Assembly: GCA_965277535.1 (NCBI GenBank)
Contig: OZ255825.1
Location: 1,488,001-1,552,000, forward strand
DNA from: Ilyomonas sp965277535
GTDB taxonomy: Bacteria; Bacteroidota; Bacteroidia; Chitinophagales; Chitinophagaceae
Direction of reading: 5' to 3'
DNA length: 64,000 nt
Below are positions 26,589-36,272 of this stretch, piece after piece. Within the stretch, counting starts at the first letter, position 1; every line of letters starts with the position of its first letter. The notes beneath the pieces are model-generated. The model worked only from the letters and a program-made list of their open reading frames with translations. It ran no database searches and was not told where the DNA came from. Made by a program: the position numbers and the translations under genes.

Positions 26589-28265
26589 TTACAGCCAGTT
26601 GAGAAAGTGTAAAGTAATTGTTGTTCCCCCTTTATTGCTATTAATATCCATTTGTAGCTTCTCTACTTTGTGGCTTTGATTGAACAACCGGATTCTTTCT
26701 TTGGTCAGCAATAAACCATACCCTTTTTGTTCATCCTGCGGAGAAAAGCCTTTGCCATTATCGTTTATTTTTATCAACAAATCGGTTTGTTCTGATATAA
26801 CTTCAACACTGATTTGACCATCATTTTGCAAATTAGAAATGCCATGTTTGATAGCATTTTCAACCAACGGCTGCAACAGCAATGATGGCACTTCTATGGT
26901 GCTGGTATTGATGTTCTTTGCAACGTCAATTTTATAGGCAAAACCAAACCGCAGTTGTTCTAATGTAATGTATTGCTCTAATGTTTGCAGTTCAATTTGC
27001 AATGGCAACATTTCCTTTTCATTGTTGTGCAATGAAGTGCGAAGCAAAGAACCGAATTCCGTAAAATAATAATTTGCTTCTTCTATTTTGTTTTGATTCA
27101 TGAGACTTTGAATAGAACTCAATGCATTAAAAGTAAAGTGCGGATTGAGTTGCGCGCGAATAACTTTTTGCTCTATTTGAAGCATTTCTGTTTTGCGCTT
27201 TTCTTTTCTTAGTTTTTGCTTTTGAAAAATAAAAATTATAGTGCTGCCAATGAGTAATCCTGCTAAAGCAATTGAAACAAAATAAAATGCACTTGTTTGA
27301 TACCATTCTGGCGCAACATAAAAATGAGTTTGCCATACATTTTTCGGCGTTTGTTTATAACGCACAAGCAATGTATAACGATGGTTCTTTTGCAGCTTAG
27401 TTATAATAATTAGATGCCCACTGCTTTGCCATGCTGTATCTGTCTGCACATTATCAACAACGGTATATTGCAAGGAAGAATCAGGGAAACTTTCATTGGG
27501 TTTCCTAAAGTAAAAAGCCAGCTTTGTGCTTGAAAAGTATTGTTGATTAATACCATCACCTTTTCCATATAATGCAGGCCAATCATGATAAAAAGAATTG
27601 ATGCTTTTAAATTCTTTATTTCCGGTTTCTATGGCGTTTTTAATAAATTCTGTCTCGCTTGTTGTTGAGCTTGAATCCTGCATAAACATTGCAAGAAATG
27701 GTGTGAGTGGCAAAGCCACACGCGTAAAACGCATGGGGAAAACAACATCGGGTTTGGTTTTGCTTCTTATTTCAACAATCAAAGTTTCATTTACGTGTAG
27801 CGTATCATCAACAATTGAATAATAAAGTTTTCTATTTTTTGTCTCTACAACCGATTTGTCAATAACTGATATGGGAAATGTATTTATGTCTTTCCATGCA
27901 CTCATCGTTTGATTGTTTCGGTTGATTTTTATTTGAATATTTGACTGTAAAAACAACTTTTTATCTTCTTCTGTACTATCAGTTAAAATGTAACCAATAG
28001 ATCCTTTAAAATATTCTCCTGTATCTATGTTTAAAAGGGAAATATTCAGTTGTGAACCTGTTACCAAAAATGTTTCTTCCCTAAAAGGAGAATGGATAAA
28101 AGACGGGCTTACTTTCCTAATAGAATCGGTGATAAAATTATTGATAATATTTACAGTTGTTTCACCAAAGGAAATCAACGTTCGGCTTCTAACATCGGTT
28201 CGCAACTGGGCAAACGCAAACTGTGATACAATGAAAAAATAACCGAACGCTACTACCCTTTTCAT
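26589..28265 (-). CDS. LytS/YehU-type sensor histidine kinase
   Basis: 558 residues: a signal-like N-terminus, a large periplasmic region of about 300 residues without a named motif, one membrane helix near 328-350, and a cytoplasmic kinase. The His_kinase motif QLNPHFTFNALSSIQSLM near 370 holds the phospho-acceptor His. The ATPase has NAIKHGISN near 460 and INDNGKGF near 490. It pairs with the LytTR regulator that follows. The ligand is unknown; the big outer domain suggests sensing of an extracellular signal. Confidence 0.92.
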   Translation of the reverse strand: MKRVVAFGYFFIVSQFAFAQLRTDVRSRTLISFGETTVNIINNFITDSIRKVSPSFIHSPFREETFLVTGSQLNISLLNIDTGEYFKGSIGYILTDSTEEDKKLFLQSNIQIKINRNNQTMSAWKDINTFPISVIDKSVVETKNRKLYYSIVDDTLHVNETLIVEIRSKTKPDVVFPMRFTRVALPLTPFLAMFMQDSSSTTSETEFIKNAIETGNKEFKSINSFYHDWPALYGKGDGINQQYFSSTKLAFYFRKPNESFPDSSLQYTVVDNVQTDTAWQSSGHLIIITKLQKNHRYTLLVRYKQTPKNVWQTHFYVAPEWYQTSAFYFVSIALAGLLIGSTIIFIFQKQKLRKEKRKTEMLQIEQKVIRAQLNPHFTFNALSSIQSLMNQNKIEEANYYFTEFGSLLRTSLHNNEKEMLPLQIELQTLEQYITLEQLRFGFAYKIDVAKNINTSTIEVPSLLLQPLVENAIKHGISNLQNDGQISVEVISEQTDLLIKINDNGKGFSPQDEQKGYGLLLTKERIRLFNQSHKVEKLQMDINSNKGGTTITLHFLNWL

Positions 28266-28393
28266 AACTTATGTAATTTATACAGCTAAGCTGAAACAAT
28301 TACAAAAGGCTTTTCACAACGGATGAGAATTTGGCAGGAATGACTGTGATCTTAGCAAAAACAAACTGGTTCAAAAGCATTATTTTTGAAGAA

Positions 28394-28582
28394 ATGAAAA
28401 CAAAAGAAGTAAAGATAGATTTCGATGCATTAAGCCAATCAATGCGAGAATTTATCCGTGAGAAAGCTATTAAGGCAGGCTCAACCATTGTTTATCAGGA
28501 AGGCAACTGTTTGATAGAAGAAAATCCGGCTACGGGAGAAAAGAAAATATTAAAAAAATACTCTGAAGCAGTCAAATTGTAA
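28394..28582 (+). CDS. Small putative antitoxin upstream of a zeta-toxin-like kinase
   Basis: The frame extends to a TTG at 28331, but the ATG at 28394 (MKTKEVKIDFDALSQSMREF, 62 residues) is preferred. It is charged, helical at the N-terminus and contains GSTIVYQEGNCLIEENPATGEKKILKKY, a pattern seen in short proteins encoded ahead of zeta-toxin-like kinases. Its stop overlaps the next start (TAATG), so translation is coupled. The antitoxin role is inferred from arrangement. Confidence 0.6.
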   Translation: MKTKEVKIDFDALSQSMREFIREKAIKAGSTIVYQEGNCLIEENPATGEKKILKKYSEAVKL

Positions 28583-29175
28583 TGCCCTTATTATACATTT
28601 TAGCCGGACCCAACGGCGCGGGAAAAACCACCTTTTACGATACATCTCTCCGCGATACATATATTCCAAAGTCACTCCCTTACTTAAATGTTGATGTTGC
28701 TGCAAAAGAATTGGGAAGTTACTCATCCGAGAATTTTGCAAAAGCAGAAATGATAGTCCGTACCCAAATGTCGCGGCTAATTGAACAGAAGCAAGATTTT
28801 ATGATAGAAAGTAATCTTGCCAAAGAAGCAGATTACGAATGGCTGCAAAAAATGATTGCCTCGGGATATGAACTTATCCTTTATTTCTTGTGTACCGACA
28901 ACCTGGAGATTCATTACAACCGTGTTCAAAGAAGAGTAAAAGAAGGCGGACATGATGTGCCGAAGGAAATCATCAGGCATCGGTACAACATGGTATTGAC
29001 CCGTTTGCGAAGTCAATTGTTTTTATTTAAAGAATCCTACCTGTTCGATACTACGTCTGACACGGCTGTTCTAATGGCTTATCTTGAATATGGAAAAATC
29101 GTTGACAAAAGAAGTGATGAGATTGGTTGGGTAAATCATCTTTTGTTAATAGCTGAGCGGTTATCCCAACGATGA
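28582..29175 (+). CDS. Zeta-toxin-family P-loop kinase
   Basis: 197 residues. Walker A GPNGAGKTTF at 9-18, then LNVDVAAKEL, EMIVRTQMSRLIEQKQDFMIESNLA near 55-80, and RVQRRVKEGGHDVPKEIIRHRY near 113-134. The last segment carries the Arg residues that bind phosphate in zeta/PezT-like kinases. Zeta toxins phosphorylate UDP-amino sugars; this chromosomal branch may act otherwise. It overlaps the upstream 62-residue gene by one base, the layout of a toxin-antitoxin pair. Confidence 0.78.
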   Translation: MPLLYILAGPNGAGKTTFYDTSLRDTYIPKSLPYLNVDVAAKELGSYSSENFAKAEMIVRTQMSRLIEQKQDFMIESNLAKEADYEWLQKMIASGYELILYFLCTDNLEIHYNRVQRRVKEGGHDVPKEIIRHRYNMVLTRLRSQLFLFKESYLFDTTSDTAVLMAYLEYGKIVDKRSDEIGWVNHLLLIAERLSQR

Positions 29176-29245
29176 AATTGGGTTTTCTTATTCTTATGCT
29201 TTGCTTGAATACCTGGTTTGGCTAGAAAGTATAATTTGCATATTC

Positions 29246-30130
29246 ATGAAACAGCAACAATTACTTATATCGATAATAATTTCTTTTTTTATACTTATTT
29301 CTTTTTTGCGTTCTATAATTAGGACAAAAAAACATCGAAAAGTAGCTATCAAGGAAAAGGTTGCTGTTAAAGAAACGAAGCATCAAGATATTAGTAAAAG
29401 TGCCGGAATTAAGATTGCGACGAAAAGCCATTTAATTAAACCTGATGAGTCCGAATACATAATATTTGAGAAAGACGAGGACTGGTTAGAAAAGACTACA
29501 GACTTCTTGCTTTCCCAAAGTTCGGTTATTGATTTACTGCAAGTAAAAAATGTCTTCAAAATCGGCTACAAAGATCTTCTTTCCTGTTTTGAGTGGCAAT
29601 ATAAACGCCTACGAATTCTTATCAGAGATGAATATTCATGTCAAGATTGCAAAAAAAGGAATACCGATTTACAAGTACATCATACTTTGTATTTAAAAGA
29701 TCGCTTGCCGTGGGAAATAGAAGATAGAGATTTGATCTCTTTATGTGATATATGTCATAAGAACAGGCATGACAACGAAAAAATAAAAGTGTATGAAGTA
29801 GACTTTGGTAACAAATACCTTATTACAAACATGAATGTATTTTGTTCAAGATGTTGTGGTACGGGATTTTTGGGCGAATATAAGCATGTACAGAACGGCA
29901 TCTGTTTTAAATGTAATGGTAATAGGATTACATCATCAATTTTTAGTGCACGGTTGAAAGAAATAAAGGAGGACATGGGTATTTATGACTTTAATAAAAC
30001 CTACGATGAGACTTGGGAGTTTATAAAACATATCAGAAAGTTTCAGAATAAAACAACTATCAAAATTTCAAAAAGTGCATATCGCAACTTCAATTCTTGG
30101 GAAAGAAGAAACTACGATTTTCCTTTTTAA
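29246..30130 (+). CDS. Membrane-anchored HNH nuclease-like protein with an extra zinc ribbon
   Basis: The frame opens at a TTG at 29201; the ATG at 29246 (MKQQQLLISIIISFFIL, 294 residues) gives an N-terminal membrane helix at about 6-22 and then a basic linker. CQDCKKRNTDLQVHHTLYLKDR near 131-152, followed by LCDICHKNRHD, is an HNH domain with zinc Cys pairs. A second zinc ribbon CSRCCGTGFLG and CFKCNGN (CxxC pairs near 195-220) resembles the DnaJ central domain. Codons are AT-rich. It follows the zeta-type module by 70 bp. A membrane-tethered nuclease is unusual; function unknown. Confidence 0.65.
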   Translation: MKQQQLLISIIISFFILISFLRSIIRTKKHRKVAIKEKVAVKETKHQDISKSAGIKIATKSHLIKPDESEYIIFEKDEDWLEKTTDFLLSQSSVIDLLQVKNVFKIGYKDLLSCFEWQYKRLRILIRDEYSCQDCKKRNTDLQVHHTLYLKDRLPWEIEDRDLISLCDICHKNRHDNEKIKVYEVDFGNKYLITNMNVFCSRCCGTGFLGEYKHVQNGICFKCNGNRITSSIFSARLKEIKEDMGIYDFNKTYDETWEFIKHIRKFQNKTTIKISKSAYRNFNSWERRNYDFPF

Positions 30131-30150
30131 TAAAATTATGTGATATTAAG

Positions 30151-30384
30151 ATGAAGCAACTTACTGATGAAATGATTGCCACTATCAAGTCAATGCTGAA
30201 AAGCAATGATGAGCACGACAGCATTTTGGCAAATGGGTTTCTTTTTGAACACAAATATTCGAAGAAGGATTTGAAGAATCTATGTAAACTTATGAATCAA
30301 GAAGACAAAAATTTTCATTTTAAAATTGAAGATAGAAAGATTTCTAGGTTATACCCAAAATATCAGGTATTTATAAGCAAGTAG
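30151..30384 (+). CDS. Small hypothetical protein
   Basis: The frame overlaps the HNH gene from a TTG at 30097, but the ATG at 30151 (MKQLTDEMIATIKSMLKS, 77 residues) begins 20 bp after the HNH stop. It is charged and probably alpha-helical, with no recognised domain. Tight spacing suggests co-transcription with the HNH gene, perhaps as a partner or immunity-like protein; that is inference only. Confidence 0.5.
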   Translation: MKQLTDEMIATIKSMLKSNDEHDSILANGFLFEHKYSKKDLKNLCKLMNQEDKNFHFKIEDRKISRLYPKYQVFISK

Positions 30385-30512
30385 TTACACTTTAAATTTG
30401 ATTCTAAAAAGCACACTTATTCTCGCTTCCAAACAACATCTTTCCATAACAATCTCCCCATTTTCTAACATTCCCTTTCACCCTAAAACTGGTATAAAAC
30501 TCGCACCTGTCG

Positions 30513-30520
30513 TATCTTTG
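30513..30520 (+). promoter_or_regulatory. Promoter -7 box (TATCTTTG) for mfd
   Basis: TATCTTTG lies 12 bp before the ATG, so the mfd leader would be only a few bases long. No -33 TTTG at the expected distance. Confidence 0.6.
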
Positions 30521-30531
30521 CAGCCCTATTT

Positions 30532-33500
30532 ATGAACTTACATACACTGCTTCAGCAGTATCAAAATGAAAAGCAAGTTATTCAGTTAACGCACCGGCTT
30601 TCTTTTGCCCCTACTGAAACTTCTTCCGAAAAAATATTTCTAAAAAACCTGCAGGGCAGCAGTGCCGAATTCATTGTTGCTGCCGTGTTTGCGCATCCGA
30701 ATACGCAAGGGTTGAATCATTTGGTGGTGTTGAATGATGCAGAAGAAGCGGCTTATTTTCAGAACACATTGGAGAACTTAACCGATGCTTTGGATTTGTT
30801 CTATTTTCCTTCGTCTTTTAAAAACAGAAAGAATTTTAAACTGCTCAATAGCTCGCATGTAATGTTGCGAACAGAAGCTTTGACGAAGTTGTCTGCCGGT
30901 GGCAATAAGAAAATCATTGTTAGCTATCCCGAAGCGCTCTTTGAAAAAGTGGTATTACCAAAAACACTCAGCGGCAATATCATCAGCATAAAAGTGAATG
31001 ATACCATCAACTTAGAAAGCTTGCTGGAGTTGTTTGGCATGTATGGTTTTAAACGAAGCGATTTTGTGTACGAGCCGGGACAATATGCTTTGCGTGGCGG
31101 CATTTTAGACATCTATTCCTTCGGTAATGAAAAGCCGTACCGCGTTGAGTTGTTTGGCAATGAAGTGGACAGCATCCGCGTCTTCGATCCCGAATCGCAG
31201 TTGAGCGAGCGCAAGCTGTTGCAGGTGTCTATCATACCCAATGTTGAAACGCAATTTGAAACCGGCGATAAAGTTTCGCTTCTTGAATTCCTTCCCGAAA
31301 ACACCATTGTTTGGCTGAAAGACTGGGATGTGATTAAAGAAAAAATAGAAACAGAGGAAGAAGATTTGGGCTTGTTTTTAGAACGCACCAAAGCCGATGC
31401 GGAACACCTGAAAGAAGAAAGTGAACGATTAAATAAAGAAGGTTTTACTAAAAAAGCAGCGGCATTACTACAGGATGATAATGACGATGAAGATGATACC
31501 AAAATTTTAAAAGAAGTAAGTCTACAGGATTTTTCTCCTGCTGCAACCATCGAACGGCAAATTCAGCAACGACACATTGTTGAGTTTGGCTACAAGCCTC
31601 AATTTGCGGCAACAGAGTTTGGTTTTGCCACAAAATCGCAGCCTTCTTTTAACCGCCAGTTCGACCTTTTAATCAAAGATTTAAAGGCGCATGAAAGTGC
31701 GAAATATTCCATCTACATCTTTGCTGAACAGGCCAAACAATTGGAGCGGTTGCACAGTATTTTTACGGATTTAAAAACCGATATTCAATTCGTTCCGGTT
31801 GCAACAGGTATTCACGAAGGCTTTATTGATGAAGACCTGAAAGTGGTGTGTTATACCGACCATCAAATCTTTCAACGCTATCACAAATACCGCGTAAAAC
31901 AAGCGTATAACAAAAACAAAGCGCTTACGCTGAAAACCTTGCGCGACCTGCAACCCGGCGATTTTGTAACGCATATAGATCATGGTGTGGGAACATACAG
32001 CGGTTTGCAAAAATTAGAAGTGAATGGCAGGTTGCAGGAAGCGGTTCGCATCATTTATAAAGACAGCGACATCTTGTATGTAAACATCAACTCGCTGCAC
32101 AAAATCAGCAAGTACACGGGCAAGGAAGGCACTGTTCCGAAAGTGAATAAACTGGGCAGTGATGTATGGAATAGATTAAAAGAAAAGACAAAAACAAAGG
32201 TCAAAGAAATTGCTTTTGATTTGATCAAATTGTACGCGCAACGCAAGGCCCAGCACGGGTTTGCTTTTGCACCCGATAACTACATGCAGGCCGAGTTGGA
32301 AGCTTCTTTTATTTATGAAGACACGCCGGACCAGGCAACGTCTGTAGCTGATGTAAAGCGGGACATGGAACAAAGCTCGCCAATGGACCGTTTGGTGTGC
32401 GGTGATGTGGGTTTTGGCAAAACAGAAGTGGCTATTCGTGCGGCTTTTAAAGCGGTATTGGATGGCAAACAAGTTGCCGTGTTAGTGCCCACAACCATCC
32501 TTGCTTTTCAGCATTATAAAACATTTGAAGACAGACTAAAAGAGTTTCCCGTAACGGTTGATTATGTAAACCGTTTTAAATCATCCAAAGAGAAAAAAGA
32601 AACCTATCAAAAAGTTGCCGATGGTAAGGTTGACATCATTGTGGGCACACATGCGTTGCTCGGCAAGGAGGTGAAGTTTAAAGATTTGGGATTGATGATC
32701 ATTGATGAAGAACAAAAGTTTGGCGTGGCACACAAAGAGAAATTAAAAACGCTAAAAACAAACGTGGATTGCTTAACCTTAACCGCAACGCCCATTCCGC
32801 GCACGCTGCATTTTAGTTTAATGGGTGCACGCGATTTAAGCATCATCAACACACCACCGCCAAACCGCCAACCCATTCAAACAGAAGTGCAAATATTTAA
32901 TGCTGAAACCATTCGGGATGCCATTTATTATGAAACAGGACGGGGCGGCCAGGTGTTCTTTATTCACAACCGCGTGCAAGGTTTGCCGGAGATGGCAGCG
33001 ATGATACAAGCGCAGTGCCCCGACCTCTCTATTTCGTATGCGCACGGACAAATGGAAGGCGATCAGTTAGAAGAAAAGATTCTTGATTTTATTGACCGGA
33101 AATATGATGTTTTGGTTTGCACAAACATTGTGGAAAGTGGTGTTGATATACCTAACGTAAATACGATTATCGTAAACAATGCGCATCATTTTGGTCTGAG
33201 CGATTTGCACCAGTTGCGGGGTCGTGTGGGACGCAGCAATAAGAAAGCATTTTGTTATTTGCTGGCTCCGCCGATGAGCACGTTGCCAACCGACAGCCGC
33301 AAGCGTTTGCAAACTTTGGAACAGTTCAGCGAACTCGGAAGCGGCTTCCAGATTGCGATGCGCGATTTGGACATTCGTGGTGCAGGTAATTTGCTGGGTG
33401 GCGAGCAAAGCGGCTTTATGGCAGAGATTGGTTTTGAAATGTACCAAAAAATATTGGAAGAAGCGGTACGCGAACTGAAGCGTACCTCGTTCAAAGATTT

Positions 33501-34020
33501 GTTTAAAGAAGAGATTAGCCAACAGGACGATTTCGTTACCGATTGTACCATTGATACCGATTTGGAAATTCTTATTCCTGATGATTATGTTGAAAGCATC
33601 ACAGAACGATTGTCGCTTTATACAAGGCTGGACAACTGCGAAGATGAGCGCGAGCTGCAAGGATTTCACACTGAGATGCAAGACCGTTTTGGACCGATGC
33701 CAAAGCAAGTGGAAGACTTGTTTACAACCGTTCGCTGTCGTCGCTTGGCTATTGATTTGGGTTTTGAAAAAATGAGTTTAAAAGACAATACGCTGCGTTG
33801 TTATTTCATCAACCGTCCCGACTCACCATACTTTGAAAGCGACTTGTTTAAGCGCGTGATTGACTACCTGCAAACCGGCACCAACAAAGCACGATTGAAG
33901 CAAGCAGGCAAGAACTTTTTGTTGATTGCTGATGACATGAAAAATATGAACGATATGCACTCTTTTTTAAAGCGGATGCATGGAGAAGTGGTTGGATTGA
34001 GTGTGGAGAGCGTAGTGTGA
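30532..34020 (+). CDS. mfd: Transcription-repair coupling factor
   Basis: 1162 residues. Removes RNA polymerase stalled at DNA lesions and recruits UvrA. The N-terminal UvrB-like module includes GGILDIYSFG near 187. The RNA-polymerase-interacting CarD-like domain starts LQPGDFVTHIDHGVGTY near 473. The translocase has Walker A GDVGFGKTEVA near 623, the DEEQ box (IIDEEQKFGV) near 723, LTATPIPRTL near 750 and QLRGRVGRS near 900. The TRCF C-terminal domain covers about 1000-1110. All helicase motifs are intact and length is normal. Confidence 0.97.
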   Translation: MNLHTLLQQYQNEKQVIQLTHRLSFAPTETSSEKIFLKNLQGSSAEFIVAAVFAHPNTQGLNHLVVLNDAEEAAYFQNTLENLTDALDLFYFPSSFKNRKNFKLLNSSHVMLRTEALTKLSAGGNKKIIVSYPEALFEKVVLPKTLSGNIISIKVNDTINLESLLELFGMYGFKRSDFVYEPGQYALRGGILDIYSFGNEKPYRVELFGNEVDSIRVFDPESQLSERKLLQVSIIPNVETQFETGDKVSLLEFLPENTIVWLKDWDVIKEKIETEEEDLGLFLERTKADAEHLKEESERLNKEGFTKKAAALLQDDNDDEDDTKILKEVSLQDFSPAATIERQIQQRHIVEFGYKPQFAATEFGFATKSQPSFNRQFDLLIKDLKAHESAKYSIYIFAEQAKQLERLHSIFTDLKTDIQFVPVATGIHEGFIDEDLKVVCYTDHQIFQRYHKYRVKQAYNKNKALTLKTLRDLQPGDFVTHIDHGVGTYSGLQKLEVNGRLQEAVRIIYKDSDILYVNINSLHKISKYTGKEGTVPKVNKLGSDVWNRLKEKTKTKVKEIAFDLIKLYAQRKAQHGFAFAPDNYMQAELEASFIYEDTPDQATSVADVKRDMEQSSPMDRLVCGDVGFGKTEVAIRAAFKAVLDGKQVAVLVPTTILAFQHYKTFEDRLKEFPVTVDYVNRFKSSKEKKETYQKVADGKVDIIVGTHALLGKEVKFKDLGLMIIDEEQKFGVAHKEKLKTLKTNVDCLTLTATPIPRTLHFSLMGARDLSIINTPPPNRQPIQTEVQIFNAETIRDAIYYETGRGGQVFFIHNRVQGLPEMAAMIQAQCPDLSISYAHGQMEGDQLEEKILDFIDRKYDVLVCTNIVESGVDIPNVNTIIVNNAHHFGLSDLHQLRGRVGRSNKKAFCYLLAPPMSTLPTDSRKRLQTLEQFSELGSGFQIAMRDLDIRGAGNLLGGEQSGFMAEIGFEMYQKILEEAVRELKRTSFKDLFKEEISQQDDFVTDCTIDTDLEILIPDDYVESITERLSLYTRLDNCEDERELQGFHTEMQDRFGPMPKQVEDLFTTVRCRRLAIDLGFEKMSLKDNTLRCYFINRPDSPYFESDLFKRVIDYLQTGTNKARLKQAGKNFLLIADDMKNMNDMHSFLKRMHGEVVGLSVESVV

Positions 34021-34040
34021 AAAATTAAACATAGTTACAG

Positions 34041-35042
34041 ATGGATGCTGATCAATTATTTTATGAAATATTTCCTGATTCAAAACCGTCTATGACAGTC
34101 ACATTAGATAACGGATATTTAGGAAGTACAAGTTGGAGCGTTCCTGAGAATTTAAATCAAATTCTAAAGCGTATTTATAATTCCAATATGCCAAAGCAAT
34201 TCATTCAATATACAAGTTTGGATGGATTGTTTGGAATAATTAATTCTTGCCAGTTAAGACTTTACAATCTTTATAATTTAAATGATCCATCTGAACTAAA
34301 ATCCGCCTTAAATGAGTTTAATTTCAGTTTGCTGGGTGACACCTATAAAAGAGAAAAGCAATACATGTTTGTTACTTCATTTTGCGGTTATGATATGGAT
34401 TTACAAAATGAAGATTACAACATGTGGCGTCTTTATGGAAAAGATGGTTTCGGGTCTGCATTAGTATTTGAAATTGAAAATTATAATTCTGAATGGAGTC
34501 GCTACTTTTTTGGAAAAGTTCATTATGGTAAAGACAACAAGTCTTTTAATTATCTTAAAAAAATATCTGAATATTATTATAATCGCAATAAAAATATTGG
34601 AGTTTCCCTTCCTTCATTCATTCCAATGATGTGTATGTTATACAAACATGAGGTATGGAAGTTAGAAAACGAATTCAGACTTTTTATAAATTTATGGTAT
34701 AACGATAAAACATTCTTGGAGAACATTCCATTGTGTGATTATTTTTTATGGACAAATTTGAATCATTACGTAACAGATAGAGGTGAGAAAGGAGCTTATA
34801 CTTCCATTCCCTTTAACTTATCGACCATTCAAGAAGAGATGAAAATAAGGGCAAAGGGTCACAATACAGATGAATACTTTGACAAATTCCCTCATTTGAA
34901 ATTGAAACAAGTAATTGTTGGATATAATGTGAATGAAATAAAAACAAAACAGATTGTGGATATTGGTTCAAAACTCATTCAAGCTAAACTTGGCTATCAG
35001 GTTGATTTTATTCAATCAAAGTTTAAAGATGAATTCAAATGA
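34041..35042 (+). CDS. DUF2971 domain protein
   Basis: 333 residues. QFIQYTSLDGLFGIINSCQLRLYNLYNLNDPSEL near 53-86, FVTSFCGYDMD near 112 and MWRLYGKDGFGSALVFEI near 128 are the DUF2971 hallmarks. These proteins have an unknown function and are frequent in accessory and defence-rich regions. It begins 20 bp after mfd, but its AT-rich codons contrast sharply with mfd, which points to later acquisition. Confidence 0.85.
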   Translation: MDADQLFYEIFPDSKPSMTVTLDNGYLGSTSWSVPENLNQILKRIYNSNMPKQFIQYTSLDGLFGIINSCQLRLYNLYNLNDPSELKSALNEFNFSLLGDTYKREKQYMFVTSFCGYDMDLQNEDYNMWRLYGKDGFGSALVFEIENYNSEWSRYFFGKVHYGKDNKSFNYLKKISEYYYNRNKNIGVSLPSFIPMMCMLYKHEVWKLENEFRLFINLWYNDKTFLENIPLCDYFLWTNLNHYVTDRGEKGAYTSIPFNLSTIQEEMKIRAKGHNTDEYFDKFPHLKLKQVIVGYNVNEIKTKQIVDIGSKLIQAKLGYQVDFIQSKFKDEFK

Positions 35043-35097
35043 TTTTTGTAATTGTAAAATTATCAACATAACCAAATAGTTAATCTACCTTCCAAAG

Positions 35098-36186
35098 TTA
35101 CTCTCCACTACTTATTATTTCCATCAATCTATAATTGATATAATAAATCTCCTTCCCAAGTCGCACCGAGTGTAAAATATCGGCTGATGTAAGCTTTTGC
35201 AAGTACACAGATGCGGTTTGCCGTTGCGCAATGCCATTCAGTTCCAGTGTTTTAATCTTTACGTACGGATAACTGAAAATCAATTCTATAAAATCACGGC
35301 TGTAAGAACCTTTCAAAGCTTCTTTTGCTTGTGTGATTGTTTCATCTTTTAGCTTTTGTATGCTGCTAATTTTCTTCAGCGTTAATGCAGCGGTTTCAGA
35401 AACAGCAGACAACATGTATAATATCCATTCCTGCCAGTTCCCTATTTCAGTTACTTCACGCAGTAGCTTATAATACTGTTTTTTGTGTTTGATGATGAAG
35501 GAACTTAAATAAAGCACGGGCAAATTCAGTAAGCCTTTATCTACCAGATACAACACATTCAATATCCTGCCGGTTCTGCCATTGCCATCAGCAAACGGAT
35601 GAATCGCTTCAAACTGGTAATGCATCAATGCCATTTTTATTAGTGCATCAATGTCCCGCTCATCATCATGAATAAATATTTCCAGTTCTGCCAGTTTATT
35701 TCTGATAATATCTTCTCCCTCCGGTGGCGTATATATGACTTCATCCGTCGCCGGATTGGCAAGTCTTGTTCCTGTAGTTTTCCTGATACCTGCAGTCGTG
35801 TGTTTCAGCTTTTGCATTATGGCAATTACTGTGTTGGTAGTTAAGCCTCTTTTTTCAAGCAATTCCAATCCTGTGTACATCGCTTCGCGGTACGACAAAA
35901 CTTCTTTTGTTGCTGAGGAAACACCTGGTAAATCATCTGTATTGATCACAGCCCGGTAGAGTTCGTCTTGTGTGGTTACAATATTTTCAATGGCAGAACT
36001 GTCTTTACTTTCCTGTAAAATAATCGTATTGATCAAAAGGTTCGGATTAGGAAGCGTTTGACAATAACCTTTCAATTCTGCCAGCAACCGACTGGCTTTA
36101 ATGCTCGCTTTCAGCAAAATTGGACTTTCTAAATCTATCTTCGGTGGTAGAGAAGGAAGTTCGTTATAAGGAGATGTAGGTTTCAT
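35098..36186 (-). CDS. Fic family protein (AMPylase type)
   Basis: The frame extends upstream to a GTG at 36276, but that part crosses a 41-bp inverted repeat. The ATG at 36186 (MKPTSPYNELPSLPP, 362 residues) fits the usual Fic_N start. The inhibitory motif SSAIEN ((S/T)xxxE(G/N)) is near 70. The catalytic HPFADGNGRTGRIL near 197-210 is intact, so AMP transfer to a target hydroxyl is expected. The C-terminus has a winged-helix-like region (QRQTASVYLQKL), which fits autoregulation. Target unknown. Confidence 0.9.
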   Translation of the reverse strand: MKPTSPYNELPSLPPKIDLESPILLKASIKASRLLAELKGYCQTLPNPNLLINTIILQESKDSSAIENIVTTQDELYRAVINTDDLPGVSSATKEVLSYREAMYTGLELLEKRGLTTNTVIAIMQKLKHTTAGIRKTTGTRLANPATDEVIYTPPEGEDIIRNKLAELEIFIHDDERDIDALIKMALMHYQFEAIHPFADGNGRTGRILNVLYLVDKGLLNLPVLYLSSFIIKHKKQYYKLLREVTEIGNWQEWILYMLSAVSETAALTLKKISSIQKLKDETITQAKEALKGSYSRDFIELIFSYPYVKIKTLELNGIAQRQTASVYLQKLTSADILHSVRLGKEIYYINYRLMEIISSGE

Positions 36187-36208
36187 GTTTATGCAATCGA
36201 CACGTTTT

Positions 36209-36249
36209 ATTTTCATGTCGAAAATAATCGAAAATTTCGACATGAAAAT
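36209..36249. promoter_or_regulatory. Long inverted-repeat operator upstream of fic
   Basis: Perfect 15-bp arms (ATTTTCATGTCGAAA at 36209-36223 and its complement at 36235-36249) are separated by 11 nt that contain another TCGAAAA. It sits 23 bp before the chosen fic ATG, in the promoter or leader position. This suggests a repressor binding site, possibly for the Fic protein's own C-terminal DNA-binding region. Confidence 0.65.
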
Positions 36250-36272
36250 TTCCGTCTTAACAAACCACACCT

